DNA from: Desulforhabdus amnigena
GTDB lineage: Bacteria > Desulfobacterota > Syntrophobacteria > Syntrophobacterales > Syntrophobacteraceae
Assembly (NCBI RefSeq): GCF_027925305.1
Contig: NZ_BSDR01000001.1
Coordinates: forward strand, 2,755,001 to 2,819,000
DNA length: 64,000 nt
Direction: 5' to 3'
A model generated the notes under the pieces. It ran no database searches, was not told the origin of the DNA, and worked only from the letters and a program-made list of their open reading frames with translations. Position 1 is the stretch's first letter; each line of letters opens with the position of its first letter. Shown here piece after piece: positions 1 through 8,700 of the stretch. The position numbers and the translations under genes were made by a program.

Positions 1-289
1 CCTATTAGTCCCGGCTGGGAAATTGGCTGTTTTGAGTTTGTGAAGCCTTTGCAGAACATTTCAATTCGAATTATGTCATTTGAGAGTGTATACTCGAGGA
101 TGCTGGCAAACAGGATCTAAAAACGAAATTTTTTATAGGTACCCTCCTGTTCCAGTGGCCGCATTTCCTGATGGCCATCGGGTCAGGTTCTCGCGCCTTT
201 TTGATATGGGAAGATAAAAGAATTTTTCCGAGTGGAGCAAGCAATATGCCTTTATCTCCCCCAATTCCGGAGCAGAGGGCAGACATCCC
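1..289. other. Upstream region without a recognisable gene
   Basis: The first 289 bases hold no frame that resembles a protein I know. Short frames on the minus strand are open, but they lack ribosome binding sites and overlap the start of mqnB. The region presumably contains the end of an upstream transcript and the mqnB promoter. No clear -35/-10 pair was found. Confidence 0.4.
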
Positions 290-1192
290 ATGAATTCCTC
301 TGATACGATCGGTCTTGCCATACTGGGTGCCGTTCACATGGAGATGGAACCCTTTTTCCAGCTTTTCGGTTCATATCGAACGCATCGATTGTGCGGAGAA
401 TCTTTTCGGCTGGGCGAATGGGCGGGCCGCTTCCTCATAATGGGAACAACGGGAATCGGAAAGGTGAATGCGGCCGTCACAACCGCTGCACTTCTGGAAC
501 GTTTTGCCGTAAATACCGTCGTCAATGTTGGATGCGCGGGAGCCTACTCTGAAGGGCCGTTGCGGGTGGGAGACGTCCTGGTGACGCAGAATGCCCTCTG
601 CGGAGATGAGGGCATTCTCACTACAGACGGCATTCATTCCTCGAGGGAGATGGGATTTCCCCTGTTGCTCCAGGGGGAAGAAACATTCTACGATGCCTTT
701 CCTATGGATCGTGCCCCCTTGTTTCATAGAGTTCACGAGGAGATGCCTGAAGGGCTGTATCGAATGAACGGTCAGCCTCTTCCCGGACGTGATTCAATAA
801 AAGATCAGGGACATGGCGGTAGATGCCTCCATGAGAGTTGTTCCGGGGTATCGGATTCCTGCCTGCCTGCCGCTTCTTGCTTGGAGCCGTCGTCCTCTAA
901 GGAAGGCCGGAAAGAAAAATGCTTCCGCCTTGTATACGGCCCCAGCCTCACGGTGGGAATGGTGAGCGGCGATGCAGAGGTTGCGCATGCCCGCTTTTCA
1001 CGGTATGAAGCATTTGCCGAAAATATGGAAGGCAGTGCCGTGGCGCAGACCTGTTTCCGATTCGATGTACCCGTTATGGAGTGCCGTGGAATCAGCAACA
1101 TGGCGGGAGACCGGGACAAGAAAAACTGGGAACTGGGAAAAGCCATGTTTCACTGCCGCAGCATCGTTTTGAACTGGCTGCGGATCATTTAA
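290..1192 (+). CDS. mqnB: Futalosine hydrolase (MqnB), with an internal insertion
   Basis: Probable futalosine hydrolase, a nucleosidase of the purine/uridine phosphorylase fold that cleaves futalosine to dehypoxanthine futalosine in the futalosine menaquinone pathway. The C-terminal signature ENMEGSAVAQ followed by RGISNMAGDRD (about residues 240-275) is typical of MqnB and MTA/SAH nucleosidases, and the N-terminal GTTGIGKVNAA and NVGCAGAY segments fit the same fold. The protein is 300 residues, longer than the usual 220-240. The excess is a Cys/Ser/Gly-rich, low-complexity stretch at about residues 155-212 that looks like an insertion between core strands. The ribosome binding site before ATG 290 is weak (GAGGG-like, about 10 bases upstream). 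mqnD lies 250 bases downstream on the same strand, which supports the assignment. Confidence 0.85.
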   Translation: MNSSDTIGLAILGAVHMEMEPFFQLFGSYRTHRLCGESFRLGEWAGRFLIMGTTGIGKVNAAVTTAALLERFAVNTVVNVGCAGAYSEGPLRVGDVLVTQNALCGDEGILTTDGIHSSREMGFPLLLQGEETFYDAFPMDRAPLFHRVHEEMPEGLYRMNGQPLPGRDSIKDQGHGGRCLHESCSGVSDSCLPAASCLEPSSSKEGRKEKCFRLVYGPSLTVGMVSGDAEVAHARFSRYEAFAENMEGSAVAQTCFRFDVPVMECRGISNMAGDRDKKNWELGKAMFHCRSIVLNWLRII

Positions 1193-1447
1193 TGAAGGAT
1201 TTCGATGTATGCTTCTACCTCAAAAATGCCGGATACTTTTCGCCGCCATGGAAGGCGGCGCTCCCTTTCCGGAGGATGTGGGTCTCGAGGAATACATGAT
1301 TCTTCGTTTGCTCCCCACACAAAACGTCATTCCATCCCGTTCTTGGAGTGTGCGCCAATGCGGCTTAGCGGAGGCGACGCAGAGGAGCTCCAGAAAAGAT
1401 TGGACCGGATATTTGTCGGGATCTGTAATAAGATGAGGGATAAATGA
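1192..1447 (+). pseudogene. Possible frameshifted small gene between mqnB and mqnD
   Basis: This gap looks like the remains of a coupled gene. An ATG at 1192 overlaps the mqnB stop (TAATG) and opens a 35-residue frame ending at 1299. A different frame that ends at 1447 overlaps the mqnD start as ATGA, and its last 30 residues (about MRLSGGDAEELQKRLDRI and following) look like a genuine protein C-terminus. A third frame gives protein-like sequence in the middle (FPEDVGLEEYMILRLLP). No single frame spans the gap. Either one short real frame (1205-1447, 80 residues) exists, or a gene of about 85 codons has two frameshifts. No function is recognised. Confidence 0.3.
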
Positions 1448-2286
1448 AACGGTCTCTAAACCTTGGATATTCACCCTGCCCCAATGACACCTACATTTTC
1501 TACGCACTGGCCGAAGGCCGGATCGATCTCGCCCCCTGCCGTTTCGAGATCCTGCTGGCCGACGTGGAGGAGCTCAACCGCCGGGCACGACAGAAGGCAT
1601 TGGACATCACCAAGGTATCCATCCATGCCATCTTGCGTCTCCTGGAGGATTACTGGCTGCTGAGGGCCGGGGGAGCCATGGGACGGGGCTGCGGTCCCCT
1701 GGTGGTGGCGAAGCGGCCCACAACGATGGAGGAGCTCAGGAACAAAACCATCGCCATTCCAGGAAAGCTCACCACGGCGAATCTGCTCCTTCAACTGCAG
1801 GGAACGCACCGCGGACCCTGTGTAGAAATGCTTTTCAACGATATCATGCCTGCTGTGGCCGCGGGGCGGGTGGACGCGGGGGTCATCATTCACGAAGGCC
1901 GGTTCACCTATTCGGGCCTGGGGCTGCACCTGGTGCTGGACCTTGGAAGCTGGTGGGAAAAGGAGACGGGGCTTCCGCTTCCTCTGGGGGGAATCGTCAT
2001 GAAACGAGACCTGGGGCATGACGCCGCCCGCTTCGTGGAAACAAAAATTCGTGAAAGCCTGCTTTACACCAGAACCAACCTCCAGGAAGCCTGGCCCTAT
2101 ATAAAAAGCCATGCTCAGGAGATGGAACCGGAAATCATTCGCAGGCACATCGATATGTTCGTCAACGATTTCAGCGTCGATGTGGGAGCGGAGGGGGAGC
2201 AGGCCACACGGTTCCTGTTGGAAGCGGCCGCCAGGCAGGAGAATCTGCCCATGCCCACCAAAGGAATTTTTTGGGATCAAAGCTGA
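1444..2286 (+). CDS. mqnD: 1,4-dihydroxy-6-naphthoate synthase (MqnD)
   Basis: MqnD converts cyclic dehypoxanthine futalosine to 1,4-dihydroxy-6-naphthoate, the last committed step making the menaquinone ring in the futalosine route. The 280-residue protein has the family N-terminus LGYSPCPNDTYIFYAL, then KVSIHAILRLL, a GRGCGPLVVAK strand and IIHEGRFTYSGLGLH, whose histidine (about residue 147) corresponds to the catalytic residue known in the family. Length and order match the periplasmic-binding-protein-like fold of MqnA/MqnD. The start codon overlaps the stop of the upstream short frame (ATGA). mqnB lies upstream; mqnA, mqnC and mqnE are not in the window. Confidence 0.92.
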   Translation: MKRSLNLGYSPCPNDTYIFYALAEGRIDLAPCRFEILLADVEELNRRARQKALDITKVSIHAILRLLEDYWLLRAGGAMGRGCGPLVVAKRPTTMEELRNKTIAIPGKLTTANLLLQLQGTHRGPCVEMLFNDIMPAVAAGRVDAGVIIHEGRFTYSGLGLHLVLDLGSWWEKETGLPLPLGGIVMKRDLGHDAARFVETKIRESLLYTRTNLQEAWPYIKSHAQEMEPEIIRRHIDMFVNDFSVDVGAEGEQATRFLLEAAARQENLPMPTKGIFWDQS

Positions 2287-2487
2287 GGCAGGAGCACATT
2301 TTGTGGATTTAGAACCTGTCCCTCCCCTTTGCCCGGCCCTGCTCTCACCCCCTCGCTCCATCCAGGTGGAAAGATCGACTGCATAAGATGTGGAACATAT
2401 TACAATTTAAAATTATACGTCTCGCATGAGAGTGAACTCAACTCTCTTTGCGCGTTCAAATTCAACCGTAACGAGAAAGAAAAAAGA

Positions 2488-3585
2488 ATGAGATCAAACA
2501 CTCTGCGCTATTTTTTGTTTCCCTGCATGCTCCTGTCCGAAGGTGGATTTCGAAACCTTTCCGTGCTTTCCCCCCCCATGTCATTCCTCCAGGTGCTGCG
2601 CCCGCCTCTCATCCCACCCTGGGCGGAAGCACATTTTTCAGGCTGCCCCACCATCGAAGAGTCCGAAACACTGGAGAGGATCGGCCACCATTTGAAAGGT
2701 TATCAGGATCTTACAGGGCTTCGCGGCGGAGACAGCATCATGGCGTCCATGGCCCATGATTGGATCGCCACAGGTTCCGAAGAAAGCCGCCTCGAAATCC
2801 AGAGCAAGCTGAAAGGCAAGGGTTTTGAAAGCCTGCAGAGCGAAAGGGAGCGCCTCGTAGAAGCGGCAGTCTTCATGGAAATGGCCCGAGACCTGGAAGA
2901 AAGAGACCTGGAACTTTCAAAAAGCTACGCTCAGGTGGAACACCTGGAAAAGGAATTCCTAGATATCCTGGGAATCGAGAGCGGTGATGAAGGGGAGGAC
3001 ACCCTTGGAACATTGACACCACCTCTTGTTTCCGAGAGAAGCGCCTCCAATTTTATGCTCCCGCAGCGAATCACCTGCTGGTTCCGTTTGTTTTTCAAGA
3101 GAAACCCGGCAGAGCACCCCATCTTTGTGGCCAGTAACCGGGAAGTGCTTGAAGATCTTCTGGAAACGGTTGAAAGCGCATTCAAGCGTTCCGGAAACAC
3201 GCTCACAACACTTCAGGTTCCGTTATTCAGCTTCCCCAAACTGGATTGCCTGCCTACGGACACATACCGGAAGTTACTGGAAGAAGTGGAAAAATCCAAG
3301 GATACAGAATCCTGTTTCCAAAGCCTCGAAGATCTGCTGAACGCCCCGCGGGATACAACTCTTCGTGAAAAATTTGCAGCGTCAGCCGAAAATTTGCGTC
3401 AAAGGGTGACGAACTTTTTGAGCAAAGCCGGATCGGCACAACTTGGAGAGACCGCGTTGACCCTCACTGCCCTCGAAAATTGCACTCATGACGAACTGTG
3501 GAAAAGCCTGGATAAGAAGGGTTACAGTGCCGGGCAAGGTGCAAATCTGCCGAAATCTTTGCCGGTATTTCTCTGCCTGGGCTGA
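2488..3585 (+). CDS. Hypothetical protein, coiled-coil/alpha-helical
   Basis: This gene was not recognised. The frame is open from 2329, but ATG 2488 (protein MRSNTLRYF...) is preferred because a purine-rich stretch (GAGAAAGAAAAAAG) precedes it and the upstream extension has no protein character. The 365-residue product is soluble and strongly helical. Residues about 60-160 contain long charged heptad-like runs, and a Pro/Trp-containing segment (PLIPPWAEAHF) lies at about residue 40. It carries no signal peptide, membrane segment or catalytic motif. It lies downstream of mqnD, separated by about 200 bases with a small GAGAGT/ACTCTC hairpin near 2429-2447, and convergent with the aarF-like gene. 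It is probably an orphan conserved in close relatives. Confidence 0.6.
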   Translation: MRSNTLRYFLFPCMLLSEGGFRNLSVLSPPMSFLQVLRPPLIPPWAEAHFSGCPTIEESETLERIGHHLKGYQDLTGLRGGDSIMASMAHDWIATGSEESRLEIQSKLKGKGFESLQSERERLVEAAVFMEMARDLEERDLELSKSYAQVEHLEKEFLDILGIESGDEGEDTLGTLTPPLVSERSASNFMLPQRITCWFRLFFKRNPAEHPIFVASNREVLEDLLETVESAFKRSGNTLTTLQVPLFSFPKLDCLPTDTYRKLLEEVEKSKDTESCFQSLEDLLNAPRDTTLREKFAASAENLRQRVTNFLSKAGSAQLGETALTLTALENCTHDELWKSLDKKGYSAGQGANLPKSLPVFLCLG

Positions 3586-3614
3586 TGGAAACAACTTGCC
3601 CCTTCATTTTTGGA

Positions 3615-5336
3615 TCACAATTTCCCGGAACGAAAAATGGAGAGGACGAGCCAGAGCCCCAGGACCGTAGCGACCATGTAACCCAGGACTCCCAGTAGGG
3701 CGGTGAGGGGAAGGGTCTGAAGTCCCATGAAATCTATGGTGAGATCGAGAATTTTCTGGCCGGAATTGAGAACCATGGCCCCCGCGATGATGGATGCGGC
3801 AATGATCATGCCGACGGTCAGCCGGTTCACCCCTTTTTCCAGCTGCCCACCCAGGTCTTCAAATCCCGTGTGCTGCATTTCCACCCGCTGCTTCCCTTTG
3901 GCGGTCTGCCTCAGGATGTCATGGACGAACTTGGGCACCGATTTCATGTAATTGCCCGTAATACGGGCGTCTCTACCCATGTTCTTCAGCATGCTTCTGG
4001 CATCGATCCCCCGCTGGAGCAATTCCCTGGCATAGGGTTTGGTGACTTCCAGAATGCTGGCATCGCTGCCGAGAATTTTTCCCAGGGCCTCCGTCTGGAT
4101 GAAGGTCTTGAGAAGGAGCATGAGATTTCTCGGAAGATGAACATGGTACTTGAGCACCAGCCCCATCACCTGGTCATAGACATCCCGCACGGAAATGTTC
4201 TGGAGGGAGCGCCCGTAGAAGGCTTCACTCACGTCCTTGAGATCGATCCGGAAAGCGGCCAGATCCATGGTTTCTTCATTGATGAGTCCCGCTTCCTGAA
4301 GGGCATCCATGATCATGTCGTAGTCGTGTTCGGCATAACCCAGGAAGAGGTTGGCGATCTGGCGCATGGTTTCGTCGTCCAGGTAGCCGGTGATTCCGAA
4401 GTCAACCAGGCTCACGCGGCCGTCGTACATGACGATGGTGTTTCCGGGATGCGGGTCCGCGTGGAAAAATCCAAACTTCATGAGCTGCCGCGAAAAGGAC
4501 CGCAGACCGATGAGGGCCACTTCTTTGGGATCGATGCCATGGGCTCGAATGGTTTCCACATCGTCCATCTTGATACCATCGATGTGTTCCATGACCAGAA
4601 CGGATTTTGTGGTCTGATCCCAGTAGACCTTAGGGATGTAAATCTCGTCTATTTCTTTGAAATTGCCGGCAAATTTCTCGATGCTTCCAGCCTCGATGAG
4701 CATGTCCAACTCCCGGAAGATGATCCGTTCGAACTCCTTCACGAGATTGACCGCTCCAATGATTCTTCCGACTTCAAAGGAGCCTTCGACTTTTTCCGCC
4801 AGGTTGTACATGAGCTGGATGTCTTCCCGGATCTTTTTATCGATTCCAGGCCGAATGATCTTCACCGCAACCTTTTCCCCCGTAAAGAGCCTGGCGATGT
4901 GCACCTGCCCCACGGAAGCCGCCGCGATGGACTGAGGATCGAACTCGGCAAAGAGCTCGTCCAGGGGGCGTTTCAGTTCCCTTTCGATCACACCCTTCAC
5001 ATCGTCGAAGGGGATTGGAGGAACATGGTCCTGAAGTTTTTTGAATTCCTCAATGTAGTCGGGCGGGAAAAGATCGGCCCGCGTGCTCATGAGCTGCCCC
5101 AGTTTGACAAAGCTCGGCCCCAGCTCTTCCAGTACCAGACGAATGCGCCTGGGGGAAGGGAATCCGGATTTTAAAAGGATGTCTCCATCTTCCGAGCCGC
5201 GCGTTTTCCTCTCTTTCACACTGAAAAGGCGTTCCACCGCGTCACCCATTCCGTGTTTCAGGAGCACTCGGGTAATGGTTCCGAATCTTCTGATTCCCCT
5301 TATACTGGATAATCTTCTGGAAAATTTCATACCCAT
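3615..5336 (-). CDS. AarF/UbiB (ABC1/ADCK) family protein kinase-like protein
   Basis: A 573-residue member of the UbiB/ADCK family of atypical kinases/ATPases, associated with quinone synthesis and lipid-soluble cofactor handling. The family KxGQ motif (K78-Q81 in FVKLGQLMSTRADL), the Ala-rich loop AAASVGQVHIA (about 138-148), the lysine of VAVKIIRP (about 159), HADPHPGN (292-299) and VDFGITGYL (311-319) are all present. Two hydrophobic segments at the C-terminus (about residues 510-570) anchor it to the membrane, as in UbiB. AAGGA precedes ATG 5336; an ATG two codons later is also possible. The organism appears to make menaquinone through mqn genes, so a role in menaquinone metabolism is plausible but inferred. 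Confidence 0.9.
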   Translation of the reverse strand: MGMKFSRRLSSIRGIRRFGTITRVLLKHGMGDAVERLFSVKERKTRGSEDGDILLKSGFPSPRRIRLVLEELGPSFVKLGQLMSTRADLFPPDYIEEFKKLQDHVPPIPFDDVKGVIERELKRPLDELFAEFDPQSIAAASVGQVHIARLFTGEKVAVKIIRPGIDKKIREDIQLMYNLAEKVEGSFEVGRIIGAVNLVKEFERIIFRELDMLIEAGSIEKFAGNFKEIDEIYIPKVYWDQTTKSVLVMEHIDGIKMDDVETIRAHGIDPKEVALIGLRSFSRQLMKFGFFHADPHPGNTIVMYDGRVSLVDFGITGYLDDETMRQIANLFLGYAEHDYDMIMDALQEAGLINEETMDLAAFRIDLKDVSEAFYGRSLQNISVRDVYDQVMGLVLKYHVHLPRNLMLLLKTFIQTEALGKILGSDASILEVTKPYARELLQRGIDARSMLKNMGRDARITGNYMKSVPKFVHDILRQTAKGKQRVEMQHTGFEDLGGQLEKGVNRLTVGMIIAASIIAGAMVLNSGQKILDLTIDFMGLQTLPLTALLGVLGYMVATVLGLWLVLSIFRSGKL

Positions 5337-5353
5337 TTTTCCTTCGCGGATCG

Positions 5354-5386
5354 TAGTTCATGGCTCATGGCTGAGGGTTCATGTCT
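5354..5386. repeat. CATGGCTCATGG-type dispersed repeat, left copy
   Basis: A run of near-identical CATGGCTCATGGCTGAGGG/TTCATG units. It is the inverted counterpart of the unit at 5682-5728, so the two flank the gene-free interval between the aarF-like gene and the SNF2 gene. Such ATGAGCCATGAGC-like runs are a known class of dispersed bacterial repeat. Confidence 0.6.
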
Positions 5387-5388
5387 TG

Positions 5389-5512
5389 TAAGTTGACATT
5401 GTCAGATTTCATCTGAACCACGGAGACACGGAGAACACGGAGATTTCATTTAAAGGTCTTTCTCTGTGTCCTTCGTGTCTCCGTAGTCCATGTGACAATG
5501 TCACAGTAAGCA
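5389..5512 (-). repeat. Family A palindromic repeat, copy 1
   Basis: An approximately 120-bp imperfect palindrome. Arms of the type CCACGGAGACACGGAGAACA (5418 onward) pair with TGTGTCCTTCGTGTCTCCGT (5465 onward). The outer ends are TGACATTGTCA (5394-5404) and TGACAATGTCA (5493-5503), which are inverted copies of each other and themselves near-palindromic. Further copies lie at 45447-45560 (same orientation) and 57230-57330 (opposite). All three are intergenic. Confidence 0.85.
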
Positions 5513-5544
5513 CTCAAAAACATATATTTTTTTAATATCTTATC

Positions 5545-5615
5545 CGTCATTCCTGCGGAAGCAGGAATCCAGAAAGATGGCTCTAAAACCGGATGCCCGC
5601 CTTTGCGAGCATGAC
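5545..5615. repeat. CGTCATTCCTGCGGAAGCAGG-type dispersed palindrome
   Basis: CGTCATTCCTGCGGAAGCAG opens the unit and GATGCCCGCCTTTGCGAGCATGAC closes it. Each half is a hairpin, and together they match the widespread 'GTCATTCCCGCGAAAGCGGG' repeat class. It sits between family A copy 1 and the 3' end of the SNF2 gene. Confidence 0.7.
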
Positions 5616-5681
5616 ACGTGTGAGCATGAAATGTGAAGGAACTCTTGCGCAGCTGCTTGGCTCATGTTTTCTCCATCTACA

Positions 5682-5728
5682 AGCCATGAGCCATCAGCTA
5701 TGAACTATGAGCCATGAACCATCAGTCT
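5682..5728. repeat. ATGAGCCATGAACC-type dispersed repeat, right copy
   Basis: Four tandem-like ATGAGCCAT/ATGAACTAT units, inverted relative to 5354-5386. The run reaches the stop codon of the SNF2 gene (5722-5724), so the coding sequence ends exactly where the repeat begins. Confidence 0.6.
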
Positions 5729-8700
5729 TCCCGGATCAGTTTGAGGAGCTCCTCCGCAGAAATCTTGCCGCTGATATCGCTTCCGTCCAGAAGGCTGCTG
5801 GCCAGATCCCTTTTGTCCTGGTGCAATTTGACGATCTTCTCTTCGATGGTGTTCTGGGTCACCAGCCGGTAGACCGTGACGGGATTGAGTTGCCCGATGC
5901 GATGGGCACGGTCGGAGGCCTGGTCTTCCACTGCGGGGTTCCACCAGGGGTCCATGTGGATCACGTAGTCCGCCGCGGTGAGATTCAGCCCCAATCCGCC
6001 CGCCTTGAGACTGATGAGAAAGAGATCCCCCTTTCCGGCCTGGAAGGCATCCACCTGCTTTTTCCTTTCCTTGGGGGGAGTACTCCCGTCCAGGTAGCGG
6101 TAATCGATGCTCCGTTCGTCGAGATATTCCCGGATGAGCGACAGGTGCCCCACAAACTGGCTGAAGACGAGAGCCTTGTGCCCGCTTTCCAGGATTTCGG
6201 AGACCACATCTCCGAAGAGTTGCAGTTTGGAACTGGAAATATTGCTTTCGGGCAAGACCAGTTTGGGATTGCAGCAGGCCTGCCGCAGTTTCATGATCTC
6301 GGCCAAAATTTTGAGGTGCTTCTGGCCCGGGGGACCCTGATCCATTTCCAGCTTTTCAAGGGCCTGACGTCTCAAGGCCTCGTAAAAAGCCATCTCCTCA
6401 ACACCCATTTCCACCCGCAGAATCACCTCGGTACGCGGTGGCAGTTCTTCCAGAACCTGCGATTTGATGCGCCTCAAAATGAAGGGCCGGATCAGTTTCT
6501 TTAGACGCTTTCCGGCATCCTTATCCTTGTATTTTTCAATGGGAATAGCAAACCGCGCGTTGAAACGATCCTGTGATCCCAGAAGGCCGGGATTGATGAA
6601 ATCGAAGAGGGTGTAGAACTCCCCCAGGTGGTTTTCTATGGGAGTGCCTGTCGTGATGAGCTTGAATTCACCCTTGAGCCCCATGGCCGCCTGAGAACGC
6701 TTGGTGGCGATATTTTTGATGGCCTGAGCCTCGTCTAAAACGATGGTGCGCCATTCCACGGAGGAGAGCAACTCCGCCTCCTGGTGCAGGAGGCCGTAGC
6801 TCGTGACAAGCACATCCATTTCCTTCAGATCGTTGACGATGCTCTCCCTGTTGCCGCCGCTGAAGGAAATGAGATTCAGAGTGGGAGCGAAACGGTTGGC
6901 TTCGGAAATCCAGTTCATACAGACGGAGGTAGGGGCCACCACGAGGGTGGGCCCCTGCGGGGCGCGGTCCAGAATGATGGCAAGAGCCTGCAATGTTTTG
7001 CCAAGGCCCATGTCGTCGGCCAGGCAAGCTCCGACCCCCAGGTGAGCCAGGCGGGCAAGCCAGTTGAAGCCTTCCACCTGGTAATCCCGAAGCTGGGCTT
7101 TCAACGTGGAAGGGACCACAGGGACGAAATTCTGAGCGTCTTTGATGCGTTTGAGGCGAAACTTCCATGCGTCGTCCGCATCCAGATGGGTGAGACGATC
7201 CGTAAAATCTTCGATGGCCAGCGCGGCAAGGGGGTGAACACGAAGGGCCTTCCCACGCCTCTCGGAATAGCTGTTCAGTTCTTCGAGTCTTTTGCGGAAT
7301 TCGCGGGTCAGAGCCAGGAATTGTCCGTCGCCTAAAGGAATGAAGCGGCTCCTGCCGCTCTGCAGGAGTTCCAAAAGCTGCTTCATATCGAGAACCAGGT
7401 TATCATCCACCTTCAGGTCGCCGCTCAGTTCAAACCAGTCGCTCCTGCCACGGATTTTCATGCGGAGATGGTCCCAGGCCACTTCCCGCGTGACCCTCAG
7501 CTTCTCACCTTCCGGCCAATCCACGATGAGGGAGCCCTTTTCCTGCATCTCCTTGAGGTCCAGCAGCACCTGGAGACAATCCTCCGGATCTTCCAGGAAC
7601 CAGAGCCGATCGGGTTCGGGAAGTTTTGAAAGAATGGAGCACCCCCCCTCCACGGTCTCCGCTAGGCTCTCTTCCAGGACCAAATCCCTGTGAGCCTGCA
7701 TCCTCTTGCCGTCTATTTCGGCAATCACGTTTGCCGTTCCGACTCCGGGCTTGAGATGCGGTCCGGCATCTTTGAATGGCTTTACGAACATCTCCAGTCT
7801 GAAGCCCGTGCCGGCGGGCAGGAGATGGAGATGGGGCGTCGGGTCCGCCTCCGCTTCCACAATGTCTTTTGATTTTCCGCCGATATCCGAATGCACCGTG
7901 ACCAGGGACGAAATGCTCCCGATGGCGTTCAACACCTCTTCTTTAGCCGTTTCCGGTACGCTCAACCCCCTCTCCCCGAGAATCTTTGCAATACGCTTGT
8001 GTTCTTCGGAAAGTTCGATGACCTTGAACCTCGTGGGAGTCTCCCGAACGAGCTCCACATTCCCACCCGTCAGGGGCGTGGAAAACTTGACCCTGATCCT
8101 CGATCCGGCTTGTTCCACAAGGATTTCGGGCTCCCCTTTCACAAACTCCACATTTATGGAAGGAGACTTTTCCAGGAAGATCAATGGATGTCCCACGAGA
8201 GCGGGCAGGGCTTTTTCCATGTCGAACTCATAGCCGGAGTCGTAATAGTAATCGTATTCCTTGTGGAGTGTGGCTCGAATGAGGTGATCCTGGCGCGTGA
8301 TGTAGTCCAGGTTGGTACCGCTTTGCAGCCGGCTGAGCGAAACGGCGCGGCCCTTGCTCCAGGTCCCTTTCGCGGTGAGCTTCTGTTCGAGGGGCCTCAG
8401 GGTGAGATTGCCTCCATCGTAATCTACAAGCCAGACCAGCCGGGCTTGAGCCGATTTCGCACTGTCCGAGCGGTCGAGGGAAGAAATGTGAACGAGAGCA
8501 TTCAGACCCTTTTTCCATGCTTCTTCTACTTTGAGGGTCGATACGAAAGAGGGCATTCCCGTCTCTTCCCGGATCTTCTGGATATAATTGGAACGGATGG
8601 GGGTGGACTGCTCGGCACGGGACAGCAGTTCCGCACACTCCATGGCAACCCACTTCATGTCCCTGTCGCGGGCCTTTATGAATATTTTACTGATTAAATC

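Noticed and set aside
3870-5174. Open 434-codon frame on the plus strand opposite the aarF-like gene
   Set aside because: The minus-strand frame carries all UbiB motifs. The plus frame is a mirror of GC-biased codons with no RBS or family signature.
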